The notes beneath the pieces are model-generated. The model was not told where the DNA came from and ran no database searches. It saw only the letters and a program-made list of their open reading frames with translations. A program made the translations under genes and the position numbers. A stretch of 64,000 nucleotides of DNA from Gracilaria domingensis (taxonomy: Eukaryota; Rhodophyta; Florideophyceae; Gracilariales; Gracilariaceae): the NCBI GenBank assembly GCA_022539475.1, contig VCMS01000061.1, positions 189,943 through 253,942 of the forward strand. Direction: 5' to 3'. Below, piece after piece: positions 30,619 through 41,523 of the stretch; the first letter of the stretch is position 1, and every line of letters begins with the position of its first letter.

Positions 30619-32190
30619 TTACATATCATATTTCGAGTCATCCAACTCCATGTTAATCGCAGACCAATATAAACTTGTTGTTTCGTCTTCTTTGAAGTCA
30701 CCGTGACCACCTGCGATCGGGCTTCCTTCATTGATGTACCTGCGAATTGACAAATCGCACACCGCATTACAACAGAAGTCAGTGTTTCTCGTATAGATTG
30801 CAGAATTCGAAGAGCGCCAGATCAAGAAAAGAATATTATGAAACGTACTCTGAGCCGTCAATATTGTTCCACTCTCCACATTCAAAGCTGTAAGGGTCAT
30901 CCCATAGAGAATCGATACCCTTCATCCGAATCTGCGGTCCAACCGGGGTACCAGAAAAACCAATGGCCACACCGTGGAACCAGCCAAATATGTTTTGAAG
31001 CATTCGATCGTGTTCACTGTACGAGACCATTACGGGGCCAGCGACGACTTCTTTCACATGACTAAACTTTCCACCTTCCTCAAAATAGTCCCTCGCAATA
31101 GCGCCCTGGACGAAGAAGACAGTGTGCAACTTATATGGAAGCGTATTGGGTTTGCCCATCAATCCGACTAGAACATGAGCACCCAAAGAATTCGCCATGA
31201 GACTGACTTTCTTCCTTGATTCGGATGCTTTCATTAACTTTCCGATCACTGCGCCCATAATCTGGCCAACTCGCTGTCCTCGCTTCATGAGTCGTCCAAA
31301 TACAAAGGTCTCCACTGGGCGCATGACGACCTTAAAGACATCACCAATCTGTGCCCATCCGCCAGAAGTCACTTCATACTCAGCCTCTCGGGCAATCTCT
31401 CGCTCTCTTTCGACAACATTTTCCGGGTCATCATCATCATCGTCGTCATCATCTCGACTCTGAGCCACTAACGCACGCATGGATTGTTTGAGATCATCAT
31501 CTTCGGGATCTTCATTGTCGATGGCGCGTTTTGCAGCCTCGCATGCGTGGGCGATTTCAGAGTCCTGCCCATTTTCGCGCTCATTGTTGACAAGCAATTC
31601 AGCTTTTGTCAGAGCATCATCAGTCTGTCCGAATCCGTGGGGCACTGCTGGCCAAATGAATGCAACGAAGATGGGCTTGAAGCTATCTGACTCTCCTGGC
31701 ATAGCCCTATCGTCCTGCATACCGCCGATGAACTCCGTGAACGGCACAGCCACAGCCTTATCAGCTGAATACATTGAGGTGATCGATGTTAATCAAGTAA
31801 TCAAACAATCAAGGTTAGTGAATGTGAAAATGTGAGTGGCTTGCGAAAACATTGAGAGCGACAGGAATAGGGCAACTTACGAGGTGTGTTCCAACCATGG
31901 GTCTGGGCGAATATATGAGTAACCTCATGGGTTTGAATATATTCAACAATTGCTTCGGATACCAATTTACCATCGTACTCAAGCTCTTCGCTCTCAGAGA
32001 GCTGAACGAGAAAGTATGGATACTCTGCATGGTCACCTGGCTTGTAGGTGTTGGCATCCAGAAGAGCCTTCATCTCTCCTGACATGTTCTCACGGCATTC
32101 AGGACTAGATTCTTCATCATGATCCTCTGGGCGATGTTCGCCATCATAAACAACTTCCGATGGTTCCTCAGCACTCTGCGCGCCACCCAT
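30619..32190 (-). CDS. Alpha/beta hydrolase fold protein with N-myristoylation-type start
   Basis: Three exons (32190-31881, 31764-30849, 30739-30619) with introns of 116 and 109 nt (donors GTAAGT and GTACGT) give 448 residues. Splice sites are supported because they restore HGWNTP...DKAVAVPF and GSEYINEGSP. The fold is suggested by AQTHGWNTP followed by FVAFIWPAVP, a serine-nucleophile elbow ANSLGAH, and GGHGDF near the end, which could supply the catalytic His. The N-terminus MGGAQS fits the N-myristoylation pattern (Gly2, Ser6). An acidic region around residues 225-250 has nine consecutive Asp. It is probably a membrane-tethered esterase or lipase-like enzyme; the substrate is unknown. Confidence 0.75.
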
Positions 32191-32489
32191 GGCAAACTCG
32201 AAATGTACTTAAACACAACAGGAAATCAGGTCGAAGTGAAGGACGATTAGGGATTGAAACAGTAGCGATTACGGAGGAAGATGAATAAGAGTACAGTGAA
32301 GAGTGCTTGACGGTTCCCCCTCGGGACGATTGAGCTCTTCAGTGAGAACAGCGAAGTTCGATCTGGGTCGATAAGAAGGATAGCCTTCTATCCCTATACC
32401 CTACCCTTGGCACTGCTGCTGACTCATCAATGGTATGTTGATGTCGAACGAACGAAACCTTTATTTATGAGATTTAAGAACACGTTGCA
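32191..32489. other. Promoter side of the hydrolase gene
   Basis: About 300 bp with no coding signal. CTACCCTTGGCAC at 32399 is a variant of the recurrent ACCCTTGG word. Confidence 0.4.
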
Positions 32490-32966
32490 CTAAGTGGACA
32501 CGCCGTAAAACGCAGTGTCAGTCGTTAGGCGTCGTCGGTTGACGGCCGCTGCAGTGAACTGGAGCACCGTTCTCTCCAAGCTGAGTATGAACGTGTGATA
32601 TTCGGTGATAGGATTTGTGCCGCGAACGCCGCTGACATATTCGGCGATACGGTGGGCGAATTGTTTCGCTGACTCTCCCAGACCGCCGTGGACATCAAAC
32701 GCGAACGGCGCGAACTCGACGTTGTTCGTCGTACACAGCGCTGAATACTTTGCGCATTTGGCAGCTTCCGCCTTCGAAGCCGCCGCTCCTGCTGTACGTG
32801 ATGCCGCCAGCGCAAAGTTTCTGCTGCTGGGGCTTACAACAGTAACATCGACGCCACAGGGCTTTGGACTGAATCGCATGTCGTCGATGACAAGATCTAG
32901 ACGCCATTGCTGGCTTTCGGGGAGGTGCTGCTGCGATGGAAAAGGCCATTCCCGTGTGACGTGCAA
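32490..32966 (-). pseudogene. Retroelement C-terminal domain remnant (nuclease-like), copy 1
   Basis: A 158-codon frame with no clear N-terminal partner. It contains LDLVIDDMRF, DVTVVSP, a Lys-rich KCAKY and VEFAPFAFDVHGGLG. This order of motifs recurs at the C-terminal end of many eukaryotic reverse-transcriptase-like elements and resembles a PD-(D/E)xK nuclease layout. The reverse transcriptase itself is absent, so this is a 5'-truncated insertion or decayed element. A second copy lies at 52320-52630. The frame is intact here, so the insertion may be fairly young or the fragment may be co-opted. Confidence 0.6.
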
Positions 32967-34643
32967 ACAAAGCGGAGGGCGTCTCAGAAACGTATGTTGA
33001 TGTCCGTTCTGTACCCTTTTCGGTGGGTACAGATCAGAGAGTCCATAGTGGGCAATTGCAATCTGAACCTTCTGAACCCACGATTTTAGGGGTGTTTGGA
33101 GGGGTTGGAATTTGTTTCATATTAGGGGTATAAGGTGGGTACAGATTTAAGGGAATGGTGACGAGTCAACATGTGTTGCTGTAGTCTGTAGTACAGACTC
33201 TGTACTAGAAACTGCTTACCATATGCGCAAGAACAAATATTAATAGTAGTTTCAAAAACAGTAGTATGAAGCCCTGTTTTTGGTTTTGAGTTCTGATTGG
33301 CTCCAAAAATGTATGGGTTACCTCAACAGCCGAATGCAGATAACGGGGCACGAGACTACACGTATACACGAGACAGCAAAACTTGGGCCCGAGCCGCAGG
33401 CGAGGGACCAATCTTGCTGTCGAGTGACCCGGTATTGCACGAGGCTTTTGATATAACTCTTAAAATTCGAAGCTTGCTGTACTGTATACCCGCTGCCCCA
33501 GTATCAGTCGAAGGGGAGAATATACCGAAGGTAGATACCGTGGACTCTTGTCGACTCTTACAATAAAGAGGAGCGGCAATTTTTCCGTGAACCCATTTGA
33601 TGAACAGATCACGGTGGGTTTACTCATCTCTATCTAGGAATTTCTCTAAACCTCTTAACCTCTGAAGGCCAGAACCCGGGCCTCTATAGTGCTGGAATAA
33701 AAACTTTCCGAACAGTTGAGCTCCGCTTTTCGTTTCTTCAAACGAACAAAAGAACGGTGGTCAACGAAGAGAACGTGTATTGCCCAGATGCTCTTCGGCA
33801 ATACGTGTATAGCGCAATTGTACAGTATAATGCTACGAATGCGTTCCGAAGACGCCAAAACAGTCTGTGCAGTTCCATACGACACAACTCATCTGATGAC
33901 GTCAGAGTCAGAACTATAAAGTTTACAGTAAATTACGATGTAAGGGCACATTATCAGGTTGCCTCGGCAGCCTTTACAATCTCGTTGCTGGGTTGCCAAA
34001 GCTTCCCACACACGAGTCTTGGATGTAGCCTTATACCCTTGGTACGACGCTGCAGGTAGAAGGCTACCGTCGGTAAGGGGTTTCTACATCAAAATTGGAC
34101 GGTCATCACCAAGAGCTTCATGAAGCTCGAGTTCTCTCCCATGGTAACCACTGGGTCTGGTCCCTCCAAAATTGCCTTGCCTTGTTTTCATGCCAGGAGA
34201 TAATCTTCGACAATTGTAAGATCGATCGCTCACAGTTAATTCTCCTCCATGTTTCACGTACTAACGGCCAATACTTTGTATGTGTACGCAGCAGCCAAAA
34301 CAAGGAACAACACGTACGCTTCTCACCTTGAATTATGTTTCTGGGCATAGAATTTCCTAGGACTCGACTACGCAGTGCTTGCGTTCGAAACAGGTTCACC
34401 AGAACACTAAGATTGTGCTTTGAGGGTGCGTTGATAAATTGAGATGTGCGGTATAGAACAATGCCTATTCACATCTCTACAATCCGTCTACGCGGTAATT
34501 CCCAGCGACCTTGGAACTAGATCCTTGGGCTATGTTATTTTGGCAGGGAGCGAAGTCATCTCAAGTGAGGATGTGAGTCAGGTTTGGCTGTAACCAGGTG
34601 CAAAGCGCCGAGACACAGGTCAATCGCACACAGTCCGTCAATG
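32967..34643. other. Intergenic region
   Basis: GGTGGGTACAGAT occurs twice near 33022 and 33133. 34021-34085 carries GTACCC/GGTAC words and GCAGGTAGAAGGCTA, whose reverse complement recurs near 38996. No gene recognised. Confidence 0.45.
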
Positions 34644-35756
34644 TTATTCTGATCTCATATCAGGTTTAGAGGTTCCGCCAGAGGTTGATACTGTTCTTGA
34701 AGGGCACACGTTGGCAATCGGACACCCATCACACCGCGGGGACTTCGCCTTGCATGTTTTCCTGCCGTGTTCTATCAGAAGAACGTGTAGCTCGTACTTG
34801 ATTTCATCTTTTAAACATGAGTTAAGCACAGCATAAGTCTTTTCTGCCGAACTTCCCGGCGGCATCCATCCTACCCGGGCTGCAATTCGTCTGATGTGCG
34901 TATCGACAGGAAACTCACCCCGTTGCATTCCGAACATTAATACGCACGATGCCGTTTTTGGTCCGACGCCATTGAAAGAACATAATGTGTGCTTCACTTT
35001 CTCAGTACTCATATTCCACAAGAATTCTAGTGAACAGGATCCGTGTGCCTCGTAAAGCTGTCGTAGTATACTATGTATAACTTTTGACTTGGCTTTTGCC
35101 AAACCTCCGCATCGTATCTGTTCTTCTATTGCTTCGGCCCCGGCATTCATGGCGTCTTCCCACTTCGGGAACTCACCTTTGAGGGCTTCAAATGCCCTGG
35201 AAGAATTCTTGTTTGACGTTGCTTGACTCAAAATTGTGGCGAAAAGACTGTCGACCAGGTCCTTCCGTCGTTTGGTTTTCGGGTGGGAGGCTGTTGATAG
35301 TTCGCCTCTGTAAAACTCTCGCAGTCGTTGCAGAATGTGATGAGCTTCCTGTGGAGAAGGTGGTCCGTGTGGCAAATCCTCAATATCTAGGCTAGGGATG
35401 TCTTCGGCTCGTACCCGGAGACGTGCGTGTATCTTACGTTTGCTGTCCTCTTCATGTCGAAGAATTGTGCTCGACGCCTCTGCTTCATTCGCTCGCTTTG
35501 AAGATTGAGTCTTCCCCTCCAAAACACGATTCCTTTCCCGCTTTGCATGCAAGTCGTGATCAAGCAATGGTTCAATCTTTCTTCGCTTCGGCACAAATGA
35601 TTCTGCTTGCACGCTAGTGGTGCAAACTTGCTTCATAGCATGAAAACCATTTAAGGAAGACTCCCTCTTCACCTTGCTTCTTGTTAAAGGCATTGTAACA
35701 CTTTTCCTTCTCCCGATTAAGTATATTCGAGAATATAGCGGGACAAAGCTAAGCAT
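34644..35756 (-). CDS. Endonuclease III-like HhH-GPD DNA glycosylase/AP lyase with 4Fe-4S cluster
   Basis: A 370-residue intronless protein. After a basic, disordered N-terminus of about 130 residues comes the HhH-GPD domain: ILSQATSNKNS helix, the hairpin GVGPKTASC with the catalytic Lys at 267, and FPVDTHIRR with the catalytic Asp at 285. The Lys-Asp spacing of 18 equals that of E. coli Nth. Four cysteines in C-x6-C-x2-C-x5-C order near residue 340 (CKAKSPRCDGCPIANVC) bind the 4Fe-4S cluster. The enzyme should excise oxidised pyrimidines in base-excision repair. The first 21 residues are basic and aromatic and could target mitochondria. The second ATG (35693) would give a nuclear form with KVKR-type signals. 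Its C-terminal part also resembles plant relatives of the demethylase family. Confidence 0.88.
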   Translation of the reverse strand: MLSFVPLYSRIYLIGRRKSVTMPLTRSKVKRESSLNGFHAMKQVCTTSVQAESFVPKRRKIEPLLDHDLHAKRERNRVLEGKTQSSKRANEAEASSTILRHEEDSKRKIHARLRVRAEDIPSLDIEDLPHGPPSPQEAHHILQRLREFYRGELSTASHPKTKRRKDLVDSLFATILSQATSNKNSSRAFEALKGEFPKWEDAMNAGAEAIEEQIRCGGLAKAKSKVIHSILRQLYEAHGSCSLEFLWNMSTEKVKHTLCSFNGVGPKTASCVLMFGMQRGEFPVDTHIRRIAARVGWMPPGSSAEKTYAVLNSCLKDEIKYELHVLLIEHGRKTCKAKSPRCDGCPIANVCPSRTVSTSGGTSKPDMRSE

Positions 35757-36552
35757 GGCATTTCCTTCTTAGATGCCAAGCGGTGCCAAGCGGCGAGTAG
35801 ATCGTCACGAAACCTCGAGCTCAACGAAAAATTAACTATGCCCAGTTTCAAAAGGGTAGTGGCTTAGATAACTACTCGCCGTAGACTTTTGAACTGGAGG
35901 CTGAAGATAGGATTCGGGTAGTGCGCGTAGAAGTCGGAACGCAATATAGAACGCACACAAATAAATGGTTCACCCCAATTTGAACGTCAGTATGACCAGG
36001 TCATGATCCGGAAACCATGATTCTATCGTTTGTTCGTAATCCATTATTATCATGATGCCATGATGATATTGATTAAGGTTGGAGTTCGACAAGGGCAATG
36101 AGGTTTGAGCTGGGGAAATGGTATCTTCTTGCATCGTTGCCCATCATACGAGCCATCCTCTTCTACTCACGTAAGTCGAGAAGAACAGAAAAACTCTCTG
36201 CGCGAAGAAGAGCAAAAAGCTTTCTGTTATCCTCGAAGTACGTCTACGAATTTGGTCCGAGTCCAGTCTAGTATGCAACTAGAAGGTTACGGTTCCAATT
36301 AGGACAGAGGTAAGTAGCACGTGCCGGCTTAGGCAGCGAGGACTCCTCTTCTGAATTTCAACCAGGGAACACATTTAGTACCGCATATCACAAACTCGCA
36401 CGCACGAGCAGCAAAGAAACAGGTTGTTTACAACAAGAAGTAGAACGCAGATTCGCTGCTTCAGGTTTTACTTGGAGGATACCATACAATCAATTTTCGA
36501 TACAATTCATGATGTTAAACAAATCGAAACAGTACGAGAACCACAACAGAAG
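35757..36552. other. Intergenic region upstream of the glycosylase
   Basis: Holds the promoter side of the glycosylase gene and the 3' flank of the HSP20 gene. A short ATGATG-rich stretch at 36045-36075. No gene recognised. Confidence 0.4.
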
Positions 36553-37005
36553 TTACTCTACGGCGATCTTTCTGGGTTGCGCTTGTTCCTTCTTGGGAAG
36601 AACAAGGGTCAGAACGCCGTTCTCAAAGCTTTCGGCTTTGACGGCCTCCACATCCACACTACGCGCCAGTGTGAAGGTCCTCTTATAGACGACAGGAGTT
36701 TGATTTTCCATAACCGTATCCCCATCGCTAGACTCTTTATCCTTCTTCTTCTCCGCAGAATCATTAGCGAACCTGAGCCTCTTTCCAGTGACGGTCAGTT
36801 TGTGCCCTTTCACTTCCACGGAAACATGTTCTTTGTCCACGCCCGGTAAGTCAACCTGTAGAACGGTCTCATTCTCGTTCGCCTGACGTGTGTACGCAGC
36901 GGGACTTAATTCGGTTGCGGTCGGCTTGGATTTGCGTTGAACACATGGATCCATCTCGAAGAAGGTGAATGTCGGAATGTCGAACGGAGTGATGTACATA
37001 ACCAT
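36553..37005 (-). CDS. Small heat-shock protein (HSP20/alpha-crystallin family)
   Basis: A 150-residue protein with a short N-terminal arm. The alpha-crystallin domain begins about residue 42 (NENETVLQVDLPGVDKEHVSV) and ends with the conserved ENGVLTLVLPK, followed by a short tail. A charged insert (KKKDKESSDGD) lies in the loop where the family has its dimerisation strand. The tail lacks a clear I/V-x-I/V motif apart from KIAVE. It acts as an ATP-independent chaperone holding unfolded proteins. A TATA box (37138-37131 on the minus strand) and a heat-shock element at 37363-37375 lie upstream, which fits stress induction. Confidence 0.92.
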   Translation of the reverse strand: MVMYITPFDIPTFTFFEMDPCVQRKSKPTATELSPAAYTRQANENETVLQVDLPGVDKEHVSVEVKGHKLTVTGKRLRFANDSAEKKKDKESSDGDTVMENQTPVVYKRTFTLARSVDVEAVKAESFENGVLTLVLPKKEQAQPRKIAVE

Positions 37006-37130
37006 GTTTGAGGAGTTGGGTAGTGACTCAATGTAGGTAAGACGTTGGTTTAGGAGTTGTATTTTGAATGTGGATGGACGTGAAGTGAGTTGAGATGGGC
37101 TGGGAGGAGAAGCAGACGGCCACCATCGCG

Positions 37131-37138
37131 TTTATATA
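37131..37138 (-). promoter_or_regulatory. TATA box of the HSP20 gene
   Basis: TATATAAA on the minus strand, about 126 bp upstream of the ATG, predicting a leader of about 100 nt. Confidence 0.6.
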
Positions 37139-37362
37139 GACGACGGGGCCGGCAAATTGCTTCAATTTGAGCTCATCCTCGATATGTGGGCATAATGTAC
37201 GGAGTAACGATCTGGTAGAATGTAGAATCGTCGCGAATGTCTGGAAACACAAGGAAGAAGCTAGAACGTCCCGACGATCTTAATCGTCGACGAGGAGAAT
37301 GACCCAAGATAAGATACTTTCGTTTGCAGTCAGTGAAAATGTCACAGTGTGACACTGCACGG

Positions 37363-37395
37363 GAAGTTTCGCGAAACGTCATGACGTTTCGCGAA
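37363..37395. promoter_or_regulatory. Heat-shock element within a 28-nt perfect palindrome
   Basis: GAAGTTTCGCGAA at 37363-37375 is an exact GAA-nn-TTC-nn-GAA heat-shock element. A further TTC-nn-GAA unit lies at 37388-37395. 37368-37395 is a perfect palindrome centred on GTCATGAC. It lies about 225 bp upstream of the HSP20 TATA box and about 100 bp upstream of the FDXR ATG. Confidence 0.75.
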
Positions 37396-37491
37396 GCCGC
37401 CACTTGTGCGCGTTTGGTTGGTTTCCCTAGAAATCTACGTTGGCAGAAGCCGTCCAATCAAAAGGCCTGAGAACAGGGCTGTCACGTGCAT

Positions 37492-38967
37492 ATGCCACGT
37501 AACACCAGTGTGCACGCTCGTCGTGCATCATGCGAGAAGGCAGCAGCTCAAACCTTACTCGGCGTTCATTCATTCATTCGTAACCTTAGGCATTTCGTAA
37601 GCCAAAACCCGGATAGCAGTTCACCGCCCCACATGCGCGCGGCGGTGGTAGGCGCCGGACCAGCTGGCATTTACGCCGCGCAGTCGCTCCTGAAACGCTT
37701 CCCCACATGTACCGTCGATATCATCGAAGCACTTCCCGTGCCCTTCGGTCTTGTTCGCTACGGCGTTTCGCCCGATCATCCTGCCACAAAGAATGTCATC
37801 AATCTGTTTTCCTCGTTCATTCGCACAAATCGACACAGAATCAACTTTTTTGGCAATGTACCTGTGGGTGAACGCCACTTAATCACCTCGGAACGACTTA
37901 CCCAGTTGTATGATGTCAGTATATATGCCACAGGTGCGGCACACCCCAGAGGTCTTCCCGATGTATCCATTCCCTCTCGATTCGTTTATGGCGCACAGGA
38001 TTTTGTGTTTTGGATGAATGGTCACCCTTACGTGTGCGATACATCTGTTCCAAATTCGCTTTCAACCCGTCTTGAGAGCGATCTGAAATCTGCTGATCGA
38101 GTCGCTGTGATAGGTGTTGGTAATGTTGCAATCGATATTGCACGACTTTTGCTCCGACCTGTGCAGGATTTGTGCGACACAGATATTTCACAATCTGGTC
38201 TTCAGTTTCTTTCCCAATCTCCTGTCAAGTCAGTGACTTTATTTGGTCGCAAAAGTCCTGTGGGTGCTTCTTGGACCACTCCAGCTATACGAGAAATTGT
38301 CAAGAAGATTCCATCTATTGTTACCGCGTGTGATCATTCTCTTTTGAGAACAGATTTCGATGCTGCTCAGCTCTCCAGAGCGAAGAAGTCCATGTTGAAG
38401 GTTTTGAAGGAAAATACTGTCGATATCAACTCTGCTCAGCTTCATCACCATGAGATCAATGGCAGTCGTATTTTGCGCCTCGAGTTCTTGAAATCCGTTC
38501 GTTCCTTTGATGCCGCTGATGATCACGTAAAACTGCGACTGAGCCATAATCAACCGCAGAGTAGCCAAGCCGGTATCCAAGATGCGCTTGACGACTTGGA
38601 GCAGAATTTTGGCGCTGCGTTTCTTAGTCTTGGATATGTTGGCGGAAAAGGCCCCGAGTGTCGAGTAGGATGGGCAAACGGGAAAGGCTCGGGAATCATT
38701 GGTGACAACAAGTGGGATGCTGAAACTGTCATCAGCGCACTTCCAGAACCTCCATCACAAAAGTCCCAGATGCCTGGTATATTCAACTTGCTCCAAGCGG
38801 AGCGTGTTAATTACGTTACGTGGGAAGGATGGGAAACCATTGATACTGTGGAAAGAGAAAGAGCTAGACGTCATGGACGAAACGATGGTCGTGCAAAACT
38901 GGAAACAATTGAGGAAATGCTACTCGTTGCTAATCAACCTGCCCGTAAAATCATGGTTTCCAAATAG
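37492..38967 (+). CDS. FDXR: Mitochondrial NADPH:adrenodoxin/ferredoxin oxidoreductase
   Basis: A 491-residue intronless protein of the usual family length. Residues 1-40 are Arg/Ser/His-rich without acidic residues and form a probable mitochondrial presequence. The FAD-binding motif VVGAGPAGIYAA begins near 50, followed by the family hallmark PFGLVRYGVSPDHPATKNV. The NADPH-binding motif VIGVGNVAIDIARLLL lies near 205, and the GW..ID motif and C-terminal helix are intact. It passes electrons from NADPH to a mitochondrial [2Fe-2S] ferredoxin for iron-sulfur cluster and haem A synthesis. The first ATG in frame is at 37492. It is divergent with HSP20 across a short shared promoter. Confidence 0.94.
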   Translation: MPRNTSVHARRASCEKAAAQTLLGVHSFIRNLRHFVSQNPDSSSPPHMRAAVVGAGPAGIYAAQSLLKRFPTCTVDIIEALPVPFGLVRYGVSPDHPATKNVINLFSSFIRTNRHRINFFGNVPVGERHLITSERLTQLYDVSIYATGAAHPRGLPDVSIPSRFVYGAQDFVFWMNGHPYVCDTSVPNSLSTRLESDLKSADRVAVIGVGNVAIDIARLLLRPVQDLCDTDISQSGLQFLSQSPVKSVTLFGRKSPVGASWTTPAIREIVKKIPSIVTACDHSLLRTDFDAAQLSRAKKSMLKVLKENTVDINSAQLHHHEINGSRILRLEFLKSVRSFDAADDHVKLRLSHNQPQSSQAGIQDALDDLEQNFGAAFLSLGYVGGKGPECRVGWANGKGSGIIGDNKWDAETVISALPEPPSQKSQMPGIFNLLQAERVNYVTWEGWETIDTVERERARRHGRNDGRAKLETIEEMLLVANQPARKIMVSK

Positions 38968-39666
38968 AGTAGAAAACGACTAAGACGATGCAAGGCTAGC
39001 CTTCTACCTGCTGCAACCTCTACCGCTCCAAAATTCCATGTTTAGAGAACGAGGCCATCCATGGATCTAATCGCCTCAGCAGAACAGCTATAACATCAAC
39101 ATAATATGGCTCCTGCTCGTTGCCTTTTCCCCCGGTACGCTACCCCATGTCGTGTCATGAGAACCCTGTGAACGCCTCCTATCTTGCACTCGTCTTGAAG
39201 CTCATATCGTTGAGTTTCTTCGCATTTCGCTGCTTTACTCCGTTTCAGAGCTGAGACACATCTATTCCGGTGCAGAGAAACCAGCTACCAAACCTCCTTT
39301 CTAGGAGCTAGATTTCGACCTCATGACCGGCTCTCAATCGTGATACGAACTTTCGCGAGACTGGGTAGTAGTTGGTCAAAAACCAGGTACAGAGTATTGA
39401 GTTCAGTGCTGTCGCATCCAATGGTTATCACGCCTACAAGAGTATCATTAGCTGAAGTTCACAGAGTTTCTATACCTCATGGGCAGGCAGGAAGTCAGTG
39501 AAAGAGTTGAAGAACAGGCCGAGCCACCACCGATGAAGAACCTCCGTAGCCCTCTTGAGGCGAGGGCTTTGCCACCCAGGGGTGAGAGTATTTGGAGTTT
39601 CTCCAAGTATATGAAGGTCTCTCTCTCTCGCTTTATGGGTGTAACAGCCTAATTCCGGCGTGCTAC

Positions 39667-39694
39667 AGAACGTTTCTGTTGAAAGAAACGTTCT
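39667..39694. repeat. Inverted repeat, 11-nt arms
   Basis: AGAACGTTTCT, a 6-nt loop, AGAAACGTTCT. Perfect pairing. Confidence 0.8.
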
Positions 39695-40789
39695 CTCATG
39701 AAGGTCTCGCGGCTCACATCATTCGCCCGCCAGTTGCGATTAAGTTGCTCGCTCTCTCATGGACCCGCCTCCCCGCCTCCCCGTTTCCCTTTCATATGCG
39801 AGCCTGTATAGCTGCGAGAATACACACAACGGTCAAGAGGCTCGTCAACGAAGCAGGGACGATTCCAAAGGGGCATGTCTGGATCTATCATCGCCAGAAA
39901 TTACGCTAGGAGCGTCCAATCTTCTACTTGAAAGAGTCATCTCAAATTACTCCTCCTCCTGGGATCCCCGCGTCGTGTTATGAGTTCTGATCGGGTGCCG
40001 TGGTGTACTGCCTGGACAGTTCTATTGACTTGTTAGGCTCTCTTGGTTTTTCTGAGAGAGAGAGAGAGACGTTTGTTTGCTCCGTGCTTGGCGTCCTTCT
40101 GCTAAAGGGCCGTGGCTCTGGTTCGTGACTGTCTCAAACAGCTGTCAATAGTACAGGTACATAATGTTTATTCAAAGAATGCCATCGTCGGGTCGTTGCT
40201 GACGAGAGGTAGACTAATCTTCGTTTATGGAGAGAGGACCGATAGAAACTAAGGAGTCTAGTACGGATTCATGAAAATCAGATGCGGCTCCTCTTTCTTT
40301 CGCCTTCGCTGCTGATCGGTGCCAACATATAGCGTGCACCAAAAAAAAGAGGATATATGTTTTCCTCTTGGAAGAATCGTAACGACTTGTTAACACCGAT
40401 CGCCGAATTTGACAGTCAATGTCACAGGAGAATGGTGGGAATCTGACCAGATGTGCTTCAAGCACATTCATGTTTTCGGTATCGAGACTGAATTCGACCA
40501 AGGGAATTCTTGAGGGTTAGACCAAGCTATGTCTTGTCGTGGTACGCCCCTCTGCCGACGGTCTCTAGAGGATGAATGAAGAGATTAATGGAGGTAGAAG
40601 GCGGTAAGCGTCGCTGCCAAAACGACCGCGGTCGGAAACACTTGGGATATCAAATATCTACTTTCTCATCGCATTCCAGCGTAATACAGCTACTGAGTAG
40701 TGGTGAGCGCGACGGAGAGGAATTACAAGTGGTGGGTCCTTACCGTGCCTACGCAAAGAAGTTCATTAGCTTCACCGTTTCCATAAATA

Positions 40790-40812
40790 GAGAGCGAGAG
40801 AGAGAGAGAGAG
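40790..40812 (+). repeat. GA microsatellite
   Basis: About ten consecutive GA dinucleotides, with a GC interruption near the start. Confidence 0.7.
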
Positions 40813-41523
40813 GTAAATTCAGGAACTTTCTTGCGATACAAATAGCCCTGAAGGGTATATGAGCGTGAGCGCAGAGGCAAGAATGTGCTCATTGAGTATT
40901 GAGCACTGCTCAAATGTCCATAAATCACGATCGTAGCAACTTGGACGAAACTTTACATATCTCATTTGCTCGTCGACAGAGAGTACCTGCTTCCGGGGGT
41001 ATGTAGGCTAGGACTCGTCAGGAACAACGAAGTTCGATGTTCTGCCTCTCTTCCCGTCGCCGCTCCATCTCGTGATTGTACAATTACATAACTCCGCAGG
41101 AATAATCACAGCAAAGCTTGGAACCGAAGCCTGTCGAAAGAGGGAAGACGTCCGTCTCAATGAGACGAAGTCAGATAACACTATGACTCAAAACAACGTC
41201 TATGAATTCATACTGTGCCTGTCGAACTACAGTGTTCACCATGCAGAGAGAAAGACAATGGTATAATCACTACTTAGTAAATACAACATGATGATGAACA
41301 ATTCTTCTGTCGCGAATTCTGTGGACAGCGAATCAGGCTTGCAGTGAATGTCATAGACAACTAATAATATAACGAGAAAACCGATGCTGATTGAGGGGAA
41401 GAAAAAGGATAGAACTGGACAATAAAATATCACAAGAGTTATCCCGCCCCGACCTTGATGATGAGTGTTTCATGTCTCGTTCGCCAATCGAAATGCAAGC
41501 TTGGAATGTTGCTGAGCAAATAC

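Larger units (their letters stand above)
37006..37491. promoter_or_regulatory. Divergent promoter between HSP20 and FDXR
   Basis: Carries the HSP20 TATA box and the heat-shock element inside a 28-nt palindrome. A smaller inverted repeat GTCACA-G-TGTGAC lies at about 37341-37353. Confidence 0.6.
38968..41523. other. Long intergenic region (2.5 kb)
   Basis: Contains an inverted repeat with 11-nt arms (AGAACGTTTCT, 39667-39694), short CT/GA microsatellites near 39620, 40055 and 40790-40812, and GCAGGTAGAAGGCTA in reverse near 38996. No coding signal on either strand. Confidence 0.5.
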
